Source of the DNA: W0P28-013 sp964570565
GTDB lineage: Bacteria > Bacteroidota > Bacteroidia > Bacteroidales > Paludibacteraceae
NCBI GenBank assembly: GCA_964570565.1
Contig: CAZMYT010000007.1
Span: 25,011-89,010 of the forward strand
DNA: 64,000 bases
Direction of reading: 5' to 3'
The position numbers and the translations under genes are program-made. Below the pieces are notes generated by a model. The model ran no database searches, was not told where the DNA came from, and was given only the letters and a program-made list of their open reading frames with translations. Within the stretch, counting starts at the first letter, position 1; the number at the start of each line of letters is the position of its first letter. This document shows, one piece after another, positions 34,631 through 43,515 of this stretch.

Positions 34631-36613
34631 TTAGATTAACGCTTTCAAGCGCACTATCATATCATCAGCTTGTTGCGATTTTTCGGACGTGTGACGTAAC
34701 ACTTCCACCACAAATGGATGCGTGTCGAACGCACCTCTTACCGCTGCAAAATCGTCGGATTTGTTTTGTTCGTCGCCATCTAAGCCAAAACCAACACTAG
34801 CCATAGTTCCAAATTCTTTCTTAGCATCATCATACAACTGTTGATCGAACGCAACCACAGCCTGTTTCCAAGTTTCAATAAACTGAATCAAATTAGCTAC
34901 CGTGATATCTGTTAAGGATTTGCCCAAATAAAGTGCCAATTGATGATAAGTCCATGTCCAAGCAAACTCATCGTAATGAGCATGTAACTGTTCAAATCGT
35001 TTTTGGATAGCCTCTAACGAATACGCTTTTTGTTCCAAATCAGACATTAAAAGTTCCACTTCGCTAGTAGGAACGAGTAAACCTGCTAAATCGCACCACT
35101 CGCCCACACCAACCGATGTTGTTGGAGCCAATTGTTGTTTTATATTGTGAAGCGATGTCAATGAAATCGTAGCCAATTTGCGCATCAACATCGTTCCTAA
35201 ATACTTCAAAATAGCCATTTGGTAAACCGATTGACCATGCAATAACGACGAACGGCGAATAACACAACCATTGTAAGTGTATTCAGAACAGGTTTCGTTA
35301 GCTGCTGTTTTTAGCGCTTCTAATTCTGCAACGCCTTGTATCATCTTTTGAACCGTATAAGGATTCAATAGATTAAAATTAATTTGATCTATTTTGTGAT
35401 TAGCGGTACGCGCATCACGTTTGGGCCATTTCTGAGCATCACGTATAGTACCCACACTGCGTAGATTTGCGCCAGGAACAAGATAACTTTTACCTGCCTG
35501 TTCTATCAAATAAGAAAATGGCAATTTGGATGTATCGGAGTGCTGCGTATGACGTCCCATAATCAACGAAAAGGCGCCAACGTGGGCTGGCCACAACAAA
35601 TAGGAATCGCTGGTAGCTTTAGAACCACGTTCTACCACACCTTGATGCAACGGTCCTAATTTGTACATGTGATTACTCTGATTGGAACCCGAACCTGCAT
35701 TGAAAAACGAGAACATACCAGCAATTAGCAACGTCGATTTATGATGAGATACGGTGTAAGGTCCCGCAAAAATAGCGGTTGCCTCACCGTGCATGCCTTG
35801 GCAGTTCGCAAAAAATAACGAATCGAGCGCTGAATAATGTTTATCGAGCAGACAACCTTGTCCTACAAAACAACGAGAAATCAAGGTCGCATCAGAAATA
35901 CGAGTGCCTGAAGCAATGATAAAATCGTCGCAAATAACATCCACACCTAAATGTGTTGGTGCCTCTTTAGAACTTTGAACAGTTCCGTTCGATAAGCGCG
36001 AAACGCCATCTAAAAGGGCAAAATCGCCAATACGGACATTTTTCAAAACGTCACAATTCACGATACGAGCATTTTTGCCAATCGTTCCGATGGATGATAA
36101 TTGCTCTTGAGCATACGCATCAATCGCTTTGGTAAGTTGTTCAATAACGATTTTACGATGTCTATAAACGGTTAGCATATACGCTAACTGAGCCGACAAA
36201 CCATCAAAAATGGGCACTTCGCGACCACCGCCCTCATTCATCACAGGCACACGAATGCCGTTACCGAATGTTGTTTGAGCATCAACGACTAACGTGCTTA
36301 CGTGTTCGATATAAGCACCTTCGCCAATGTGATAATTGGCTATATAATTTTCAATATTACGAATATAAACGTCGCTGTCGATGGTCACATGATGCAAACG
36401 AGCATTAAAAATGCCAGCATGTACCGACAAGCCCCCAGCAAGAGTGAAGCTTTTTTCAAATCGTCCCAAACGAATGTCGCCAGAGAATTCAACCTGATGT
36501 ACATAAGTTGGATCAAACCCATCTAACACGTGGATATGAGTCCAATCATCGGCAGAACAACGATTTTGTTTCAGTTGCTCTATTTCTAAAGACGTAAGTG
36601 GACGATAATTCAT
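34631..36613 (-). CDS. DUF4954-family protein (left-handed beta-helix type)
   Basis: A 660-residue cytoplasmic protein; the ATG at 36613 (MNYRPLTSLEIEQLKQN) is chosen because the longer frame would begin within hisS. The N-terminal half has hexapeptide-like repeats with small and branched residues (NARIVNCDVLKNVRIGDFALLDGV; ISDATLISRCFVGQGCLLDKH), as in left-handed beta-helix acyl- or sugar-nucleotide transferases. The C-terminal half from about 500 is helical. It matches the Bacteroidota family DUF4954, whose function is undescribed. It lies between hisS and recF, 15 bases before recF. Confidence 0.82.
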   Translation of the reverse strand: MNYRPLTSLEIEQLKQNRCSADDWTHIHVLDGFDPTYVHQVEFSGDIRLGRFEKSFTLAGGLSVHAGIFNARLHHVTIDSDVYIRNIENYIANYHIGEGAYIEHVSTLVVDAQTTFGNGIRVPVMNEGGGREVPIFDGLSAQLAYMLTVYRHRKIVIEQLTKAIDAYAQEQLSSIGTIGKNARIVNCDVLKNVRIGDFALLDGVSRLSNGTVQSSKEAPTHLGVDVICDDFIIASGTRISDATLISRCFVGQGCLLDKHYSALDSLFFANCQGMHGEATAIFAGPYTVSHHKSTLLIAGMFSFFNAGSGSNQSNHMYKLGPLHQGVVERGSKATSDSYLLWPAHVGAFSLIMGRHTQHSDTSKLPFSYLIEQAGKSYLVPGANLRSVGTIRDAQKWPKRDARTANHKIDQINFNLLNPYTVQKMIQGVAELEALKTAANETCSEYTYNGCVIRRSSLLHGQSVYQMAILKYLGTMLMRKLATISLTSLHNIKQQLAPTTSVGVGEWCDLAGLLVPTSEVELLMSDLEQKAYSLEAIQKRFEQLHAHYDEFAWTWTYHQLALYLGKSLTDITVANLIQFIETWKQAVVAFDQQLYDDAKKEFGTMASVGFGLDGDEQNKSDDFAAVRGAFDTHPFVVEVLRHTSEKSQQADDMIVRLKALI

Positions 36614-36651
36614 ACTGATTGGGATAAAATACGACAAAAACGAACCAATTA

Positions 36652-38007
36652 TTATGCCAACTGCTGTATCACTTCTTCGATGGAACACAACATTTGCGTG
36701 CCAGTTTCCATATTTTTGAGCATCACCTTGTTGACTTCCATTTCTGAATCGCCAACAATAGCAACATAAGGTATTTGATTACTATTAGCATATCCCATCT
36801 GCTTTTTCATTTTAGCAGGCTCGGGATACAATTCAGAAGCAATACCGGCACGACGCGCTTGGCGTAACAAAGGTAAACAATAATTCAATCCTTTTTCATC
36901 GAAAGCCACAAAAAGCAACGAAGTCACCGCTAAACTATCTTTAGGGAATAAATCCAATTGATTTAATACATCGTAAATACGGTCGGCACCAAACGAGAAA
37001 CCAACGCCCGAAACGCCTGGCAAACCAAAAATGCCCGTTAAGTTATCGTAACGTCCGCCGCCCGAAATACTTCCCATTTCAACACCTACGGCTTTTACTT
37101 CCAAAATTGCGCCTGTATAATAATTCAAACCGCGCGCCAAGGTCAAATCTAATTCAATAGCACATTGAATACCGGCTTGTTGGATATAGCCAAACACCTC
37201 TTCCAATTCAGCAATGCCTTTCAATCCAACTTCTGAAGATGCCAAAACTGTTTTTAACGTGGTTAATTTCTCCGTATTAGAACCTTGCAAACCCAAAATA
37301 GGTTGAAGTTTATCAATCGCAGTTTGCGAAATACCTTTTTCAAGGAGTTCTTTATTCACATTATCCAACCCAATTTTATCGAGTTTATCGATAGCCACCG
37401 TAATATCAATAATACGTTCCAACTCACCTATTAATTGAGCAATACCTGCCAATATTTTGCGGTTATTCAATTTAACCACCACTGGAATTTTAAATAATTT
37501 GAATGCCTCATCAATCATTTCGATTAATTCCGCTTCGTAAAGCAGCGAGTCGCTACCAACCACGTCGGCATCACATTGGTAAAACTCACGATAACGTCCT
37601 TTTTGAGGACGATCGGCACGCCACACGGGTTGAATTTGAAACCGTTTGAACGGAAATGTCAACTCCTCACGATGTTGCACGACATAACGCGCAAAAGGCA
37701 CCGTTAAATCGTAACGAAGCCCCTTTTCTGAAATTTTATGAGTCAGTTTTACGCTATTACGCGCCGCCAACTCCTCGTCGGTCAAGCTAGCTGCAAAATC
37801 GCCCGAATTGAGTACTTTGAATAGTAGTTTATCACCTTCTTCGCCATATTTTCCCATCAACGTGGATAAATTTTCCATCGAAGGTGTTTCAATTTGTTTA
37901 AAACCATAACGGTAAAAAACAGAACGAATGGTGTCAAAAATGTAATTACGTTTCGCCATTTCGATAGGCGAAAAATCACGTGTACCTTTTGGAATACTTG
38001 GTTTCAC
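36652..38007 (-). CDS. hisS: Histidyl-tRNA synthetase
   Basis: A class II synthetase that charges tRNA-His. The 451 residues contain motif 1 region PKGTRDFSPIEMAKRN, motif 2 FRADRPQKGRYREFYQCDADV (preceded by PVW), the His-specific signatures LARGLNYYTGAILE and SGGGRYDNLTG, and motif 3 GVGFSFGADRIYDV. The C-terminal anticodon-binding domain begins near 355. All elements are intact. It leads the minus-strand run that continues into DUF4954 and recF; waaA is 45 bases upstream. Confidence 0.96.
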   Translation of the reverse strand: MKPSIPKGTRDFSPIEMAKRNYIFDTIRSVFYRYGFKQIETPSMENLSTLMGKYGEEGDKLLFKVLNSGDFAASLTDEELAARNSVKLTHKISEKGLRYDLTVPFARYVVQHREELTFPFKRFQIQPVWRADRPQKGRYREFYQCDADVVGSDSLLYEAELIEMIDEAFKLFKIPVVVKLNNRKILAGIAQLIGELERIIDITVAIDKLDKIGLDNVNKELLEKGISQTAIDKLQPILGLQGSNTEKLTTLKTVLASSEVGLKGIAELEEVFGYIQQAGIQCAIELDLTLARGLNYYTGAILEVKAVGVEMGSISGGGRYDNLTGIFGLPGVSGVGFSFGADRIYDVLNQLDLFPKDSLAVTSLLFVAFDEKGLNYCLPLLRQARRAGIASELYPEPAKMKKQMGYANSNQIPYVAIVGDSEMEVNKVMLKNMETGTQMLCSIEEVIQQLA

Positions 38008-38052
38008 TATTAGTATATTTTGAATAAGTCCATAAAATAAACAAAGCTATCT

Positions 38053-39267
38053 CTATTGAAATAGTTGATTGTAGATAAAATCAGTAGCTCCCACATGACT
38101 TCTTACATAATTACCTGCCGAAGTAGCAGCTTCTGGATCTAAAAACAGCGCATTAACGCGATCTTCCATTTGGCGATAACTGGCTACAGAATACCCGCCA
38201 CCACAAGCAACAAGCGCGCGAGCCTCACGGAATTTTTGGTAGTTAGGTCCAAATACAACGGGCACATTCCATACGGCAGCTTCCAACGTATTATGAATAC
38301 CAGCACCAAATCCGCCGCCAATGTATGCTACTTTTCCATAGCGATACAAGGACGACAAAATACCAATCGTATCAACGACCAAACAATGTGCATTTGCAGC
38401 CTCTTCGGGCGTTGTTTTGGTATACAATACAAAATTACAACGCAATTTAGAGCAAATGTTAGCAATATGTTCCTCCGAAATTTCATGAGGGGCAATAATC
38501 AATTTGCGTTCTTTATTCGCATTCACATAACGAATCAGAAATTCTTCGTCTGGCTCCCACGAACTGCCTGCCACAAGCACTTCTGCGCCTTGCGCAAAGG
38601 CTTCTGCTATGGGTAATACTTTAGCCGCTTTAGCGATATCAGCTACACGATCGAAACGCGTATCGTCGCCCACAGTAACACGTTGTACACCAAAACGATT
38701 CAACAACTCTTTCGATTGTTCGTCCTGAACAAAAATCATGGTAAAGGAATCGAGCAAATGTAAGAAAAAACGACCATATTTCTTAAAAAAACGTTGTTTT
38801 GGGCGAAAAATGGCAGAAATAATATAGGTTGGGATTTGACGTTTTTTTAACTCGAGTAAATAGTTAGCCCAGAATTCATATTTAATAAAAATCGCCTTTT
38901 CTGGATTTACAATATCCAAAAAGCGTTTTACATCACGAGGCACGTCAAACGGCAAATAACAAACAATATCCACTTCGGCATAATTTTTACGAATTTCGTA
39001 ACCCGATGGTGAAAAAAAGGTGAGTATAATTTTTTGTTCGGGATGTGCACGACGCAATCGTTCAATCATAGGACGTCCTTGTTCAAATTCGCCCAAGGAA
39101 GCAGCATGAAACCAAACATATCGTTTCGATTTATCAATATTTTGTTCTAATACACTAAAAACTTCCTTACCACCTTGATGACGTAAACGCATTTTACGTT
39201 TAAATAGCGACATAAAAGCCACAAAAAATCGCATCAAATGAATAGAAAAATTATATAAAATATGCAT
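38053..39267 (-). CDS. waaA: 3-deoxy-D-manno-octulosonic acid transferase
   Basis: Transfers Kdo from CMP-Kdo to lipid A precursor on the cytoplasmic face of the inner membrane. The 404 residues have the GT-B/GT30 layout: an N-terminal membrane-anchoring helix, WFHAASLGEFEQGRPMIERL (catalytic Glu region), then FLIRYVNANKERKLIIAPHEI, and the donor-site block AYIGGGFGAGIHNTLEAAVWNVPVVFGPNY. These are hallmarks of WaaA/KdtA. This implies a Kdo-containing lipopolysaccharide. How many Kdo residues are added cannot be read from the sequence. Confidence 0.95.
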   Translation of the reverse strand: MHILYNFSIHLMRFFVAFMSLFKRKMRLRHQGGKEVFSVLEQNIDKSKRYVWFHAASLGEFEQGRPMIERLRRAHPEQKIILTFFSPSGYEIRKNYAEVDIVCYLPFDVPRDVKRFLDIVNPEKAIFIKYEFWANYLLELKKRQIPTYIISAIFRPKQRFFKKYGRFFLHLLDSFTMIFVQDEQSKELLNRFGVQRVTVGDDTRFDRVADIAKAAKVLPIAEAFAQGAEVLVAGSSWEPDEEFLIRYVNANKERKLIIAPHEISEEHIANICSKLRCNFVLYTKTTPEEAANAHCLVVDTIGILSSLYRYGKVAYIGGGFGAGIHNTLEAAVWNVPVVFGPNYQKFREARALVACGGGYSVASYRQMEDRVNALFLDPEAATSAGNYVRSHVGATDFIYNQLFQ

Positions 39268-39313
39268 GATGATAAGATTAAATCGTGATTCCCAAAAAAA
39301 GTTTTTTATAAAA

Positions 39314-39349
39314 AGAAAGGCACTCCAAACGTATTTGAAATGCCTTTCT
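39314..39349 (-). terminator. Terminator after rpsO
   Basis: On the minus strand a 9-bp stem (39341-39349 with 39314-39322) has an 18-nt loop and is followed by a T-rich run, 15 bases after the rpsO stop. Confidence 0.7.
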
Positions 39350-39364
39350 GATGTTTGGTCCAGA

Positions 39365-39634
39365 TTATTTTCTGAGGCCCAATTCTTTAACGATAGCGCG
39401 GTAACGTTCGATGTCCACTTCTTTTAAGTAGTTAAGCAAACGACGACGTTTACCTACTAACATTGTCAAAGAGCGTTCTGTACTATAATCTTTTTTGTTT
39501 GACTTCAAGTGTTCAGTCAAATGGTTGATACGGAAAGAAAACAATGCGATTTGTGATTCGGGAGAACCAGTGTCAGTGTTAGACTTGCCGTATTTACCGA
39601 AGATTTCTGCTTTTTTTTCTGCGTCTAAATACAT
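39365..39634 (-). CDS. rpsO: 30S ribosomal protein S15
   Basis: An 89-residue 16S rRNA-binding protein of the small-subunit platform. The family core is GSPESQIALFSFRINHLTEHLKSNKKDYSTERSLTMLVGKRRRLLNYL, with the standard C-terminus. It has its own promoter box and terminator, so it is a single-gene unit. An autoregulatory fold in its short leader is not evident. Confidence 0.97.
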   Translation of the reverse strand: MYLDAEKKAEIFGKYGKSNTDTGSPESQIALFSFRINHLTEHLKSNKKDYSTERSLTMLVGKRRRLLNYLKEVDIERYRAIVKELGLRK

Positions 39635-39673
39635 AAAAAACTACATTTATATAATTATCCCATTATTGGGACT

Positions 39674-39682
39674 GCAAAGGTA
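39674..39682 (-). promoter_or_regulatory. -7 promoter box of rpsO
   Basis: The minus strand reads TACCTTTGC, a consensus match 39 bases before the ATG. Confidence 0.6.
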
Positions 39683-39717
39683 CAATTTTATTTGTAAAAA
39701 CCAAATAGTTAGGCGTT

Positions 39718-40851
39718 TTATTTTTCAACGGGTGTTTCTTCGGTTTTAGGTGCCTCTTGATGAGTTTCAAATGACTCGTCATTAATCACAAAACGAGTAT
39801 AATACGAAATAAGCAATGTGGTAGCAGGCAAGGCAATAATCATGCCTATAATACCAAATAAAGCGCCCCAAACAGATAACGAAAGTAAAATAATGGCAGG
39901 ATTAAGTCCCATGGCTTTCCCCATAATTTTAGGCACCAACAATAAATCTTGCGTAGATTGTACCACCACAAACACAATGAATACAGCTAACATAAACCAC
40001 CAGAAACTTTGCCCTGTTTCCATGGATTGCAACAAAGCTAAAAATATGACAGGAATAAAACCAACTGTTTGCAAATAGGGAACCAAATTGAGTAATCCAA
40101 TAAATAATCCCATGGTAATGGCTAGCGGCAAACCAATAATGCTAAATCCAATGGCAAAAAGCACACCCACAATGGCTGCCACCAAGGCTTGTCCACGAAA
40201 ATAACGATTCATGCCTGCTTCTACGTCGTCGCGCAATTCGGTTACAAAATGACGGTATTTTTTAGGGATAACGAGCATAAAACCTTCCGCAATTTTTTCG
40301 TAATCAATCAGAATAAAAATCACGTAAAGCATAACCATAAATACCACAAAAATACCCACGATAAAACTCCAAGTGCTTGACAATAATCCAAAAAATTGTG
40401 GCATGATTTTTTCAATCACACTTTCGACATTTTGCCACGTAAACAGATTCTGGAAATCTATATTATACACCGTATTATTTATCCATTGGCGCACACTCTC
40501 GGAAATCAACGAAGAGCTATCGACCTGTTGCACATAATCTACCAATAAAACGCCCATGCGCGAAAATTCTTGAATGACCGATGGCAAAAATAACCAACCA
40601 GCACCAACCAGCACAACAATCACCGAGAATAAGGCTGCAAAAATAGACAAAACACGGTTTTTGAATTTCAATCGATATTGAAAGAATTTAACCAGCGGAT
40701 AAAGCAAATAAGCTATTAGCCAACCAATTAAAAATGGCAATAAAGCAGCGCTTAATTTATTAATCAATAAAAAAAGAGCCACAGCAACAAGCACACCTAT
40801 TACAAGGCGCACCACTCTATCGAATGTATAAGGGCGTTTAAATGCTTCCAT
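39718..40851 (-). CDS. AI-2E (PerM/YhhT) family membrane protein
   Basis: A 377-residue inner-membrane protein with seven to eight hydrophobic helices, the typical layout of the AI-2E transporter family (PF01594). Visible family parts are the N-terminal pair of helices (16-37 and 43-55), the soluble middle, RYFRGQALVAAIVGVLFAIGFSIIGLPLA near 215-243, and VVQSTQDLLLVPKIMGKAMGLNPAIILLSL near 300-330. The family includes exporters of AI-2 and Na+/H+ antiporters, so substrate is not assigned. It ends with an acidic tail. A weak TACCTTTA box precedes it. Confidence 0.9.
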   Translation of the reverse strand: MEAFKRPYTFDRVVRLVIGVLVAVALFLLINKLSAALLPFLIGWLIAYLLYPLVKFFQYRLKFKNRVLSIFAALFSVIVVLVGAGWLFLPSVIQEFSRMGVLLVDYVQQVDSSSLISESVRQWINNTVYNIDFQNLFTWQNVESVIEKIMPQFFGLLSSTWSFIVGIFVVFMVMLYVIFILIDYEKIAEGFMLVIPKKYRHFVTELRDDVEAGMNRYFRGQALVAAIVGVLFAIGFSIIGLPLAITMGLFIGLLNLVPYLQTVGFIPVIFLALLQSMETGQSFWWFMLAVFIVFVVVQSTQDLLLVPKIMGKAMGLNPAIILLSLSVWGALFGIIGMIIALPATTLLISYYTRFVINDESFETHQEAPKTEETPVEK

Positions 40852-40966
40852 ATAACTAAAAATTTAGTGTAAAGGTAGAAAAAAATATGGAACACCAAGC
40901 ATGTAGAAAAGAAAATAACCAAAAACAGAATTTCAACCAACTTCCCGTTGTGAAAAGTAGCTCGAA

Positions 40967-41530
40967 TTATTTGTTATTAAACTGGTTCATGGTAGCTTGC
41001 AAGCCTGACAAACAAAAGCTTTTGATAATTTCACCCGCTTTTTCTAAGCGCGCAGGCATCAAGACTTGTTCTTCCGCTGGAAAACGGCTCAAAACGTGTT
41101 CTACCTGATGTCCTTTCGGAAAATCGTTGCCAATACCAAAACGCAAACGTGCATAATTTTGAGTACCAAGCACTTCTTGAATGTTTTTCAATCCATTATG
41201 ACCGGCATCGCTACCGCTTCCTTTAAGGCGTAGAACACCAAATGGCAAGGCTAAATCGTCCACAACAACCAACACTTGTTCGAGTGGAATTTTTTCTTGC
41301 TGCATCCAATAACGCACGGCATTGCCACTCAAGTTCATAAAGGTAGATGGCTTGAGTAGTAGTAAACTGTGTCCTTTCAAACGACACGTGGCAATAGCAC
41401 CATAACGTTGATTCTCAAAAAAAACATTGGACGCTTCGGCAAAAGCGTCCAATGTATCGAAACCAATATTGTGGCGGGTATGTTCATATTCTGAACCGAT
41501 ATTGCCCAATCCGACAATAAGATATTTCAT
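40967..41530 (-). CDS. pth: Peptidyl-tRNA hydrolase
   Basis: Releases tRNA from stalled peptidyl-tRNAs. The 187 residues have the catalytic histidine in HTRHNIGFDTLD (near residue 20), the substrate-binding FMNLSGNAV, VVVDDLALPFG, and SDAGHNGLKNIQEVLGTQNYARLRFGIG. The gene lies 20 bases after rplY in the same direction. The rplY-pth pairing is common in bacteria. Confidence 0.97.
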   Translation of the reverse strand: MKYLIVGLGNIGSEYEHTRHNIGFDTLDAFAEASNVFFENQRYGAIATCRLKGHSLLLLKPSTFMNLSGNAVRYWMQQEKIPLEQVLVVVDDLALPFGVLRLKGSGSDAGHNGLKNIQEVLGTQNYARLRFGIGNDFPKGHQVEHVLSRFPAEEQVLMPARLEKAGEIIKSFCLSGLQATMNQFNNK

Positions 41531-41550
41531 AACAATTCGTTAGTTACAAA

Positions 41551-42126
41551 TTATTTTACAGCAGTGGCCGCAGCACCACGAGCAGCACGCGTCAATTTAA
41601 CTGCACATACTACAGCGTTAGGTGTGTTCAAAATTTCTAAGCCTTCGAAACTCAAAGCACGTACTTGAATAGTTTTACCTAATTCGAGTTTTTCTACATT
41701 GATAGTTACCGATTCTGGCATTTTAGAAGCAACAGCTTTCACGCGCAATTTACGCATTTCAAGACTCAATTTACCACCGGCACGCACACCTTCAGCCAAA
41801 CCTTCCAATTTAATAGGCACTTCCATGATAATTGGTTTGGTTGGTGATACTTCTACGAAGTCGATGTGTATTACTTTATCTGATACTGGGTGAAATTGAA
41901 GATCTTTCATGATAGCATCAACTTTTTTACCTTCAATATCCAACGATACCAAGAAAATTTCTGGAGTATAAATCAATTTACGTACAGCAGAAGCAGTTAC
42001 TTCGAAATGCACGTTGTCTTTGCCACCATAAAGTTCGCAAGGAATAGATTGTTTAACGCGAACAGCTTTTGTAGCTTTTTTACCTAGTTCTGTACGAACA
42101 GAACCTTTCAATTCAAATGTTTTCAT
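41551..42126 (-). CDS. rplY: 50S ribosomal protein L25 (general stress protein Ctc type)
   Basis: A 191-residue 5S rRNA-binding protein. The N-terminal L25 domain (to about 90) has ELKGSVRTELGKKATKAVR, IPCELYGGKDNVHFEV and MKDLQFHPVSDKVIHIDFVEV. The C-terminal TL5/CTC beta domain has VPIKLEGLAEGVRAGGKLSLEMRKLRVK. This long form is usual outside the enteric bacteria. Its leader of about 80 bases has two small hairpins. pth follows. Confidence 0.96.
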   Translation of the reverse strand: MKTFELKGSVRTELGKKATKAVRVKQSIPCELYGGKDNVHFEVTASAVRKLIYTPEIFLVSLDIEGKKVDAIMKDLQFHPVSDKVIHIDFVEVSPTKPIIMEVPIKLEGLAEGVRAGGKLSLEMRKLRVKAVASKMPESVTINVEKLELGKTIQVRALSFEGLEILNTPNAVVCAVKLTRAARGAAATAVK

Positions 42127-42213
42127 TTTGTTTAATTAAAATTGTGTTACTCAAAATTTAAGCTTTTAATAATGGCTTAATTTCCCATCACACGGATGCC
42201 CGTGAAAAGCGGT
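42127..42213 (-). promoter_or_regulatory. rplY leader with two small hairpins
   Basis: On the minus strand CACGG/CCGTG (42191-42195 and 42200-42204) forms a 5-bp stem with a 4-nt loop. TTAAGC/GCTTAA (42158-42163 and 42175-42180) forms a 6-bp stem. Autoregulation by L25 is possible but unproven. Confidence 0.35.
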
Positions 42214-42222
42214 GCAAAGGTA
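42214..42222 (-). promoter_or_regulatory. -7 promoter box of rplY
   Basis: The minus strand reads TACCTTTGC, a consensus match, 87 bases before the ATG. Confidence 0.6.
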
Positions 42223-42285
42223 TATCTTTTTTTTCAAAGTACAAACAGTGTAAATCACTAAAATAACGAGTTTTGATAGAAACAA

Positions 42286-42999
42286 CTATTCCATTAAATG
42301 TTCGAACAAGAAAAAGAAGCCTAATAGGATAAAAAACGCCCCAACAGCCCAACGAAAATACTTGCCCACTTTTTGAATAGACGCATAAAAACGACTGATA
42401 TTTTCGAAACTAAAGGCTAAAATCCATGAAATAATAATAACTGGCAACGCCACGGTAAGCGCAAAAACCAATAATAACAGCCAACCAGTATCGGAATGCG
42501 CTCCCAGAGGCACTAACATACCAAAGAAAATCACCGCATTGGTAGGACAAAATGCTAACGATAAAATAGCGCCTAACAAGAATGAGCCAAATGCACTTTG
42601 TTTCATGCGCTGTTCTAGTTTGTCAGACATGAGCGACCATTTGAACGACGGGAATAAATCGGCGACAAACATAAGCGTACCCATAATGATAAAAAATGGA
42701 ATGAGCATCATTTCGCCATATTCCGCAAAAAAATCTTGCACGTGTAAAATTTCGCCTCCGCTATGCAAAAGCCACATCAAAATACCACCCAGCAAACCAA
42801 ACGCCAACGTACGACCAAGTGTGTACCACAGTCCATTGCGAAACACGCGCTTGGAGTTATCAATATCTCGGCCTAAATAACCGATGCTAGCAATATTGGT
42901 CAATATAGCACACGGATCGAGTGCAAATACCAATCCTAATAAAAACGTAATCCACAGCGGCGATTCCGCCTGATTAATTAATGATGTCAAAAAATCCAT
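42286..42999 (-). CDS. CcdA/ArsG-like membrane redox permease
   Basis: A 237-residue protein with about six to seven hydrophobic helices. It fits the cytochrome c biogenesis/DsbD transmembrane superfamily, closest in pattern to the ArsG-type permease. Two intramembrane cysteines are visible: C30 in ALDPCAILTN (first helix) and C151 in LAFCPTNAV (fourth helix). These are the positions used by DsbD/CcdA to pass electrons through the membrane. It lies five bases after a small CXXC thioredoxin, its probable partner. Arsenical efflux is the family's named activity, but no ars regulator is near, so a general reductant relay is as likely. Confidence 0.8.
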   Translation of the reverse strand: MDFLTSLINQAESPLWITFLLGLVFALDPCAILTNIASIGYLGRDIDNSKRVFRNGLWYTLGRTLAFGLLGGILMWLLHSGGEILHVQDFFAEYGEMMLIPFFIIMGTLMFVADLFPSFKWSLMSDKLEQRMKQSAFGSFLLGAILSLAFCPTNAVIFFGMLVPLGAHSDTGWLLLLVFALTVALPVIIISWILAFSFENISRFYASIQKVGKYFRWAVGAFFILLGFFFLFEHLME

Positions 43000-43004
43000 A
43001 CGCG

Positions 43005-43250
43005 TTATTTTTTAGCTGATTCAATCAATTCTTTTACCTGTTTAACATTCAAATATTTGCCAACCGACACCACCACTTCGTCGATCACTAACGACGGCAT
43101 GTGCCACACACGATAACTCAAAATCTGTTTCACATCGTGAATTGCTTGCACCTCAATTGGTTCGCCCAGCTCCGCCACCGCTTGCAAAACAGCGTCGTAT
43201 GTAGCAGCACAGCTCTTACAGTGTGATTCGAGTAATACTTTAACAATCAT
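43005..43250 (-). CDS. Small thioredoxin/glutaredoxin-like protein (MTH895/TM0996 type)
   Basis: An 81-residue cytoplasmic thioredoxin-fold protein with the redox site C11-K-S-C14 close to the N-terminus and a cis-proline in WHMPSLVIDEVV. It resembles the TM0996/MTH895 family of very small thioredoxins, which often lie beside CcdA-like or arsenic permeases. The next gene, five bases downstream, is such a permease, so the pair likely forms a membrane electron relay. The natural substrate is unknown. Confidence 0.87.
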   Translation of the reverse strand: MIVKVLLESHCKSCAATYDAVLQAVAELGEPIEVQAIHDVKQILSYRVWHMPSLVIDEVVVSVGKYLNVKQVKELIESAKK

Positions 43251-43335
43251 AACAGCAATTTATAAAATGGGAACAAAAATAGCAAAAAGAGTTGATAAAA
43301 CCTAATGACTACCCACAAAAAAATGGAGATACCAT

Positions 43336-43515
43336 TTAGTTCAAGTTCGGAATTGAAAATAACGTCCGCAGATAAATAAACTTGCGCCAAATGGGGGCAT
43401 CTTTTTCAATAAATAAAGTATCTTTATTATTTTTCTCGTTATTTTGCGGTGTAATAAAATTACAACCATTTAAAATTAGTACAAATAATAAAGTAATTAA
43501 AATATTGTTTTTCAT
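43336..43515 (-). CDS. Small lipoprotein, probably truncated at its C-terminus
   Basis: A 59-residue predicted lipoprotein with a signal peptide and a lipobox LNGC with C18. Residues 19-38 are a polar Asn/Lys-rich spacer. Residues 39-46 are encoded by a REP-like fragment (43378-43401) and the final 13 residues by the sequence beyond it, so the original C-terminus has probably been lost. No family is recognised. It may be a remnant rather than a working gene. A -7 box lies at 43654-43661, about 140 bases upstream. Confidence 0.5.
   Translation of the reverse strand: MKNNILITLLFVLILNGCNFITPQNNEKNNKDTLFIEKDAPIWRKFIYLRTLFSIPNLN
43378..43396 (-). repeat. REP-like half element at the end of the small lipoprotein gene
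   Basis: The plus strand reads AAACTTGCGCCAA followed by ATGGGGG. This matches the right half and G-rich tail of the element at 27406-27435 (AAACTTGCGCCAA then TTTGGGGG). The left half of the palindrome is missing or decayed. Confidence 0.6.
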
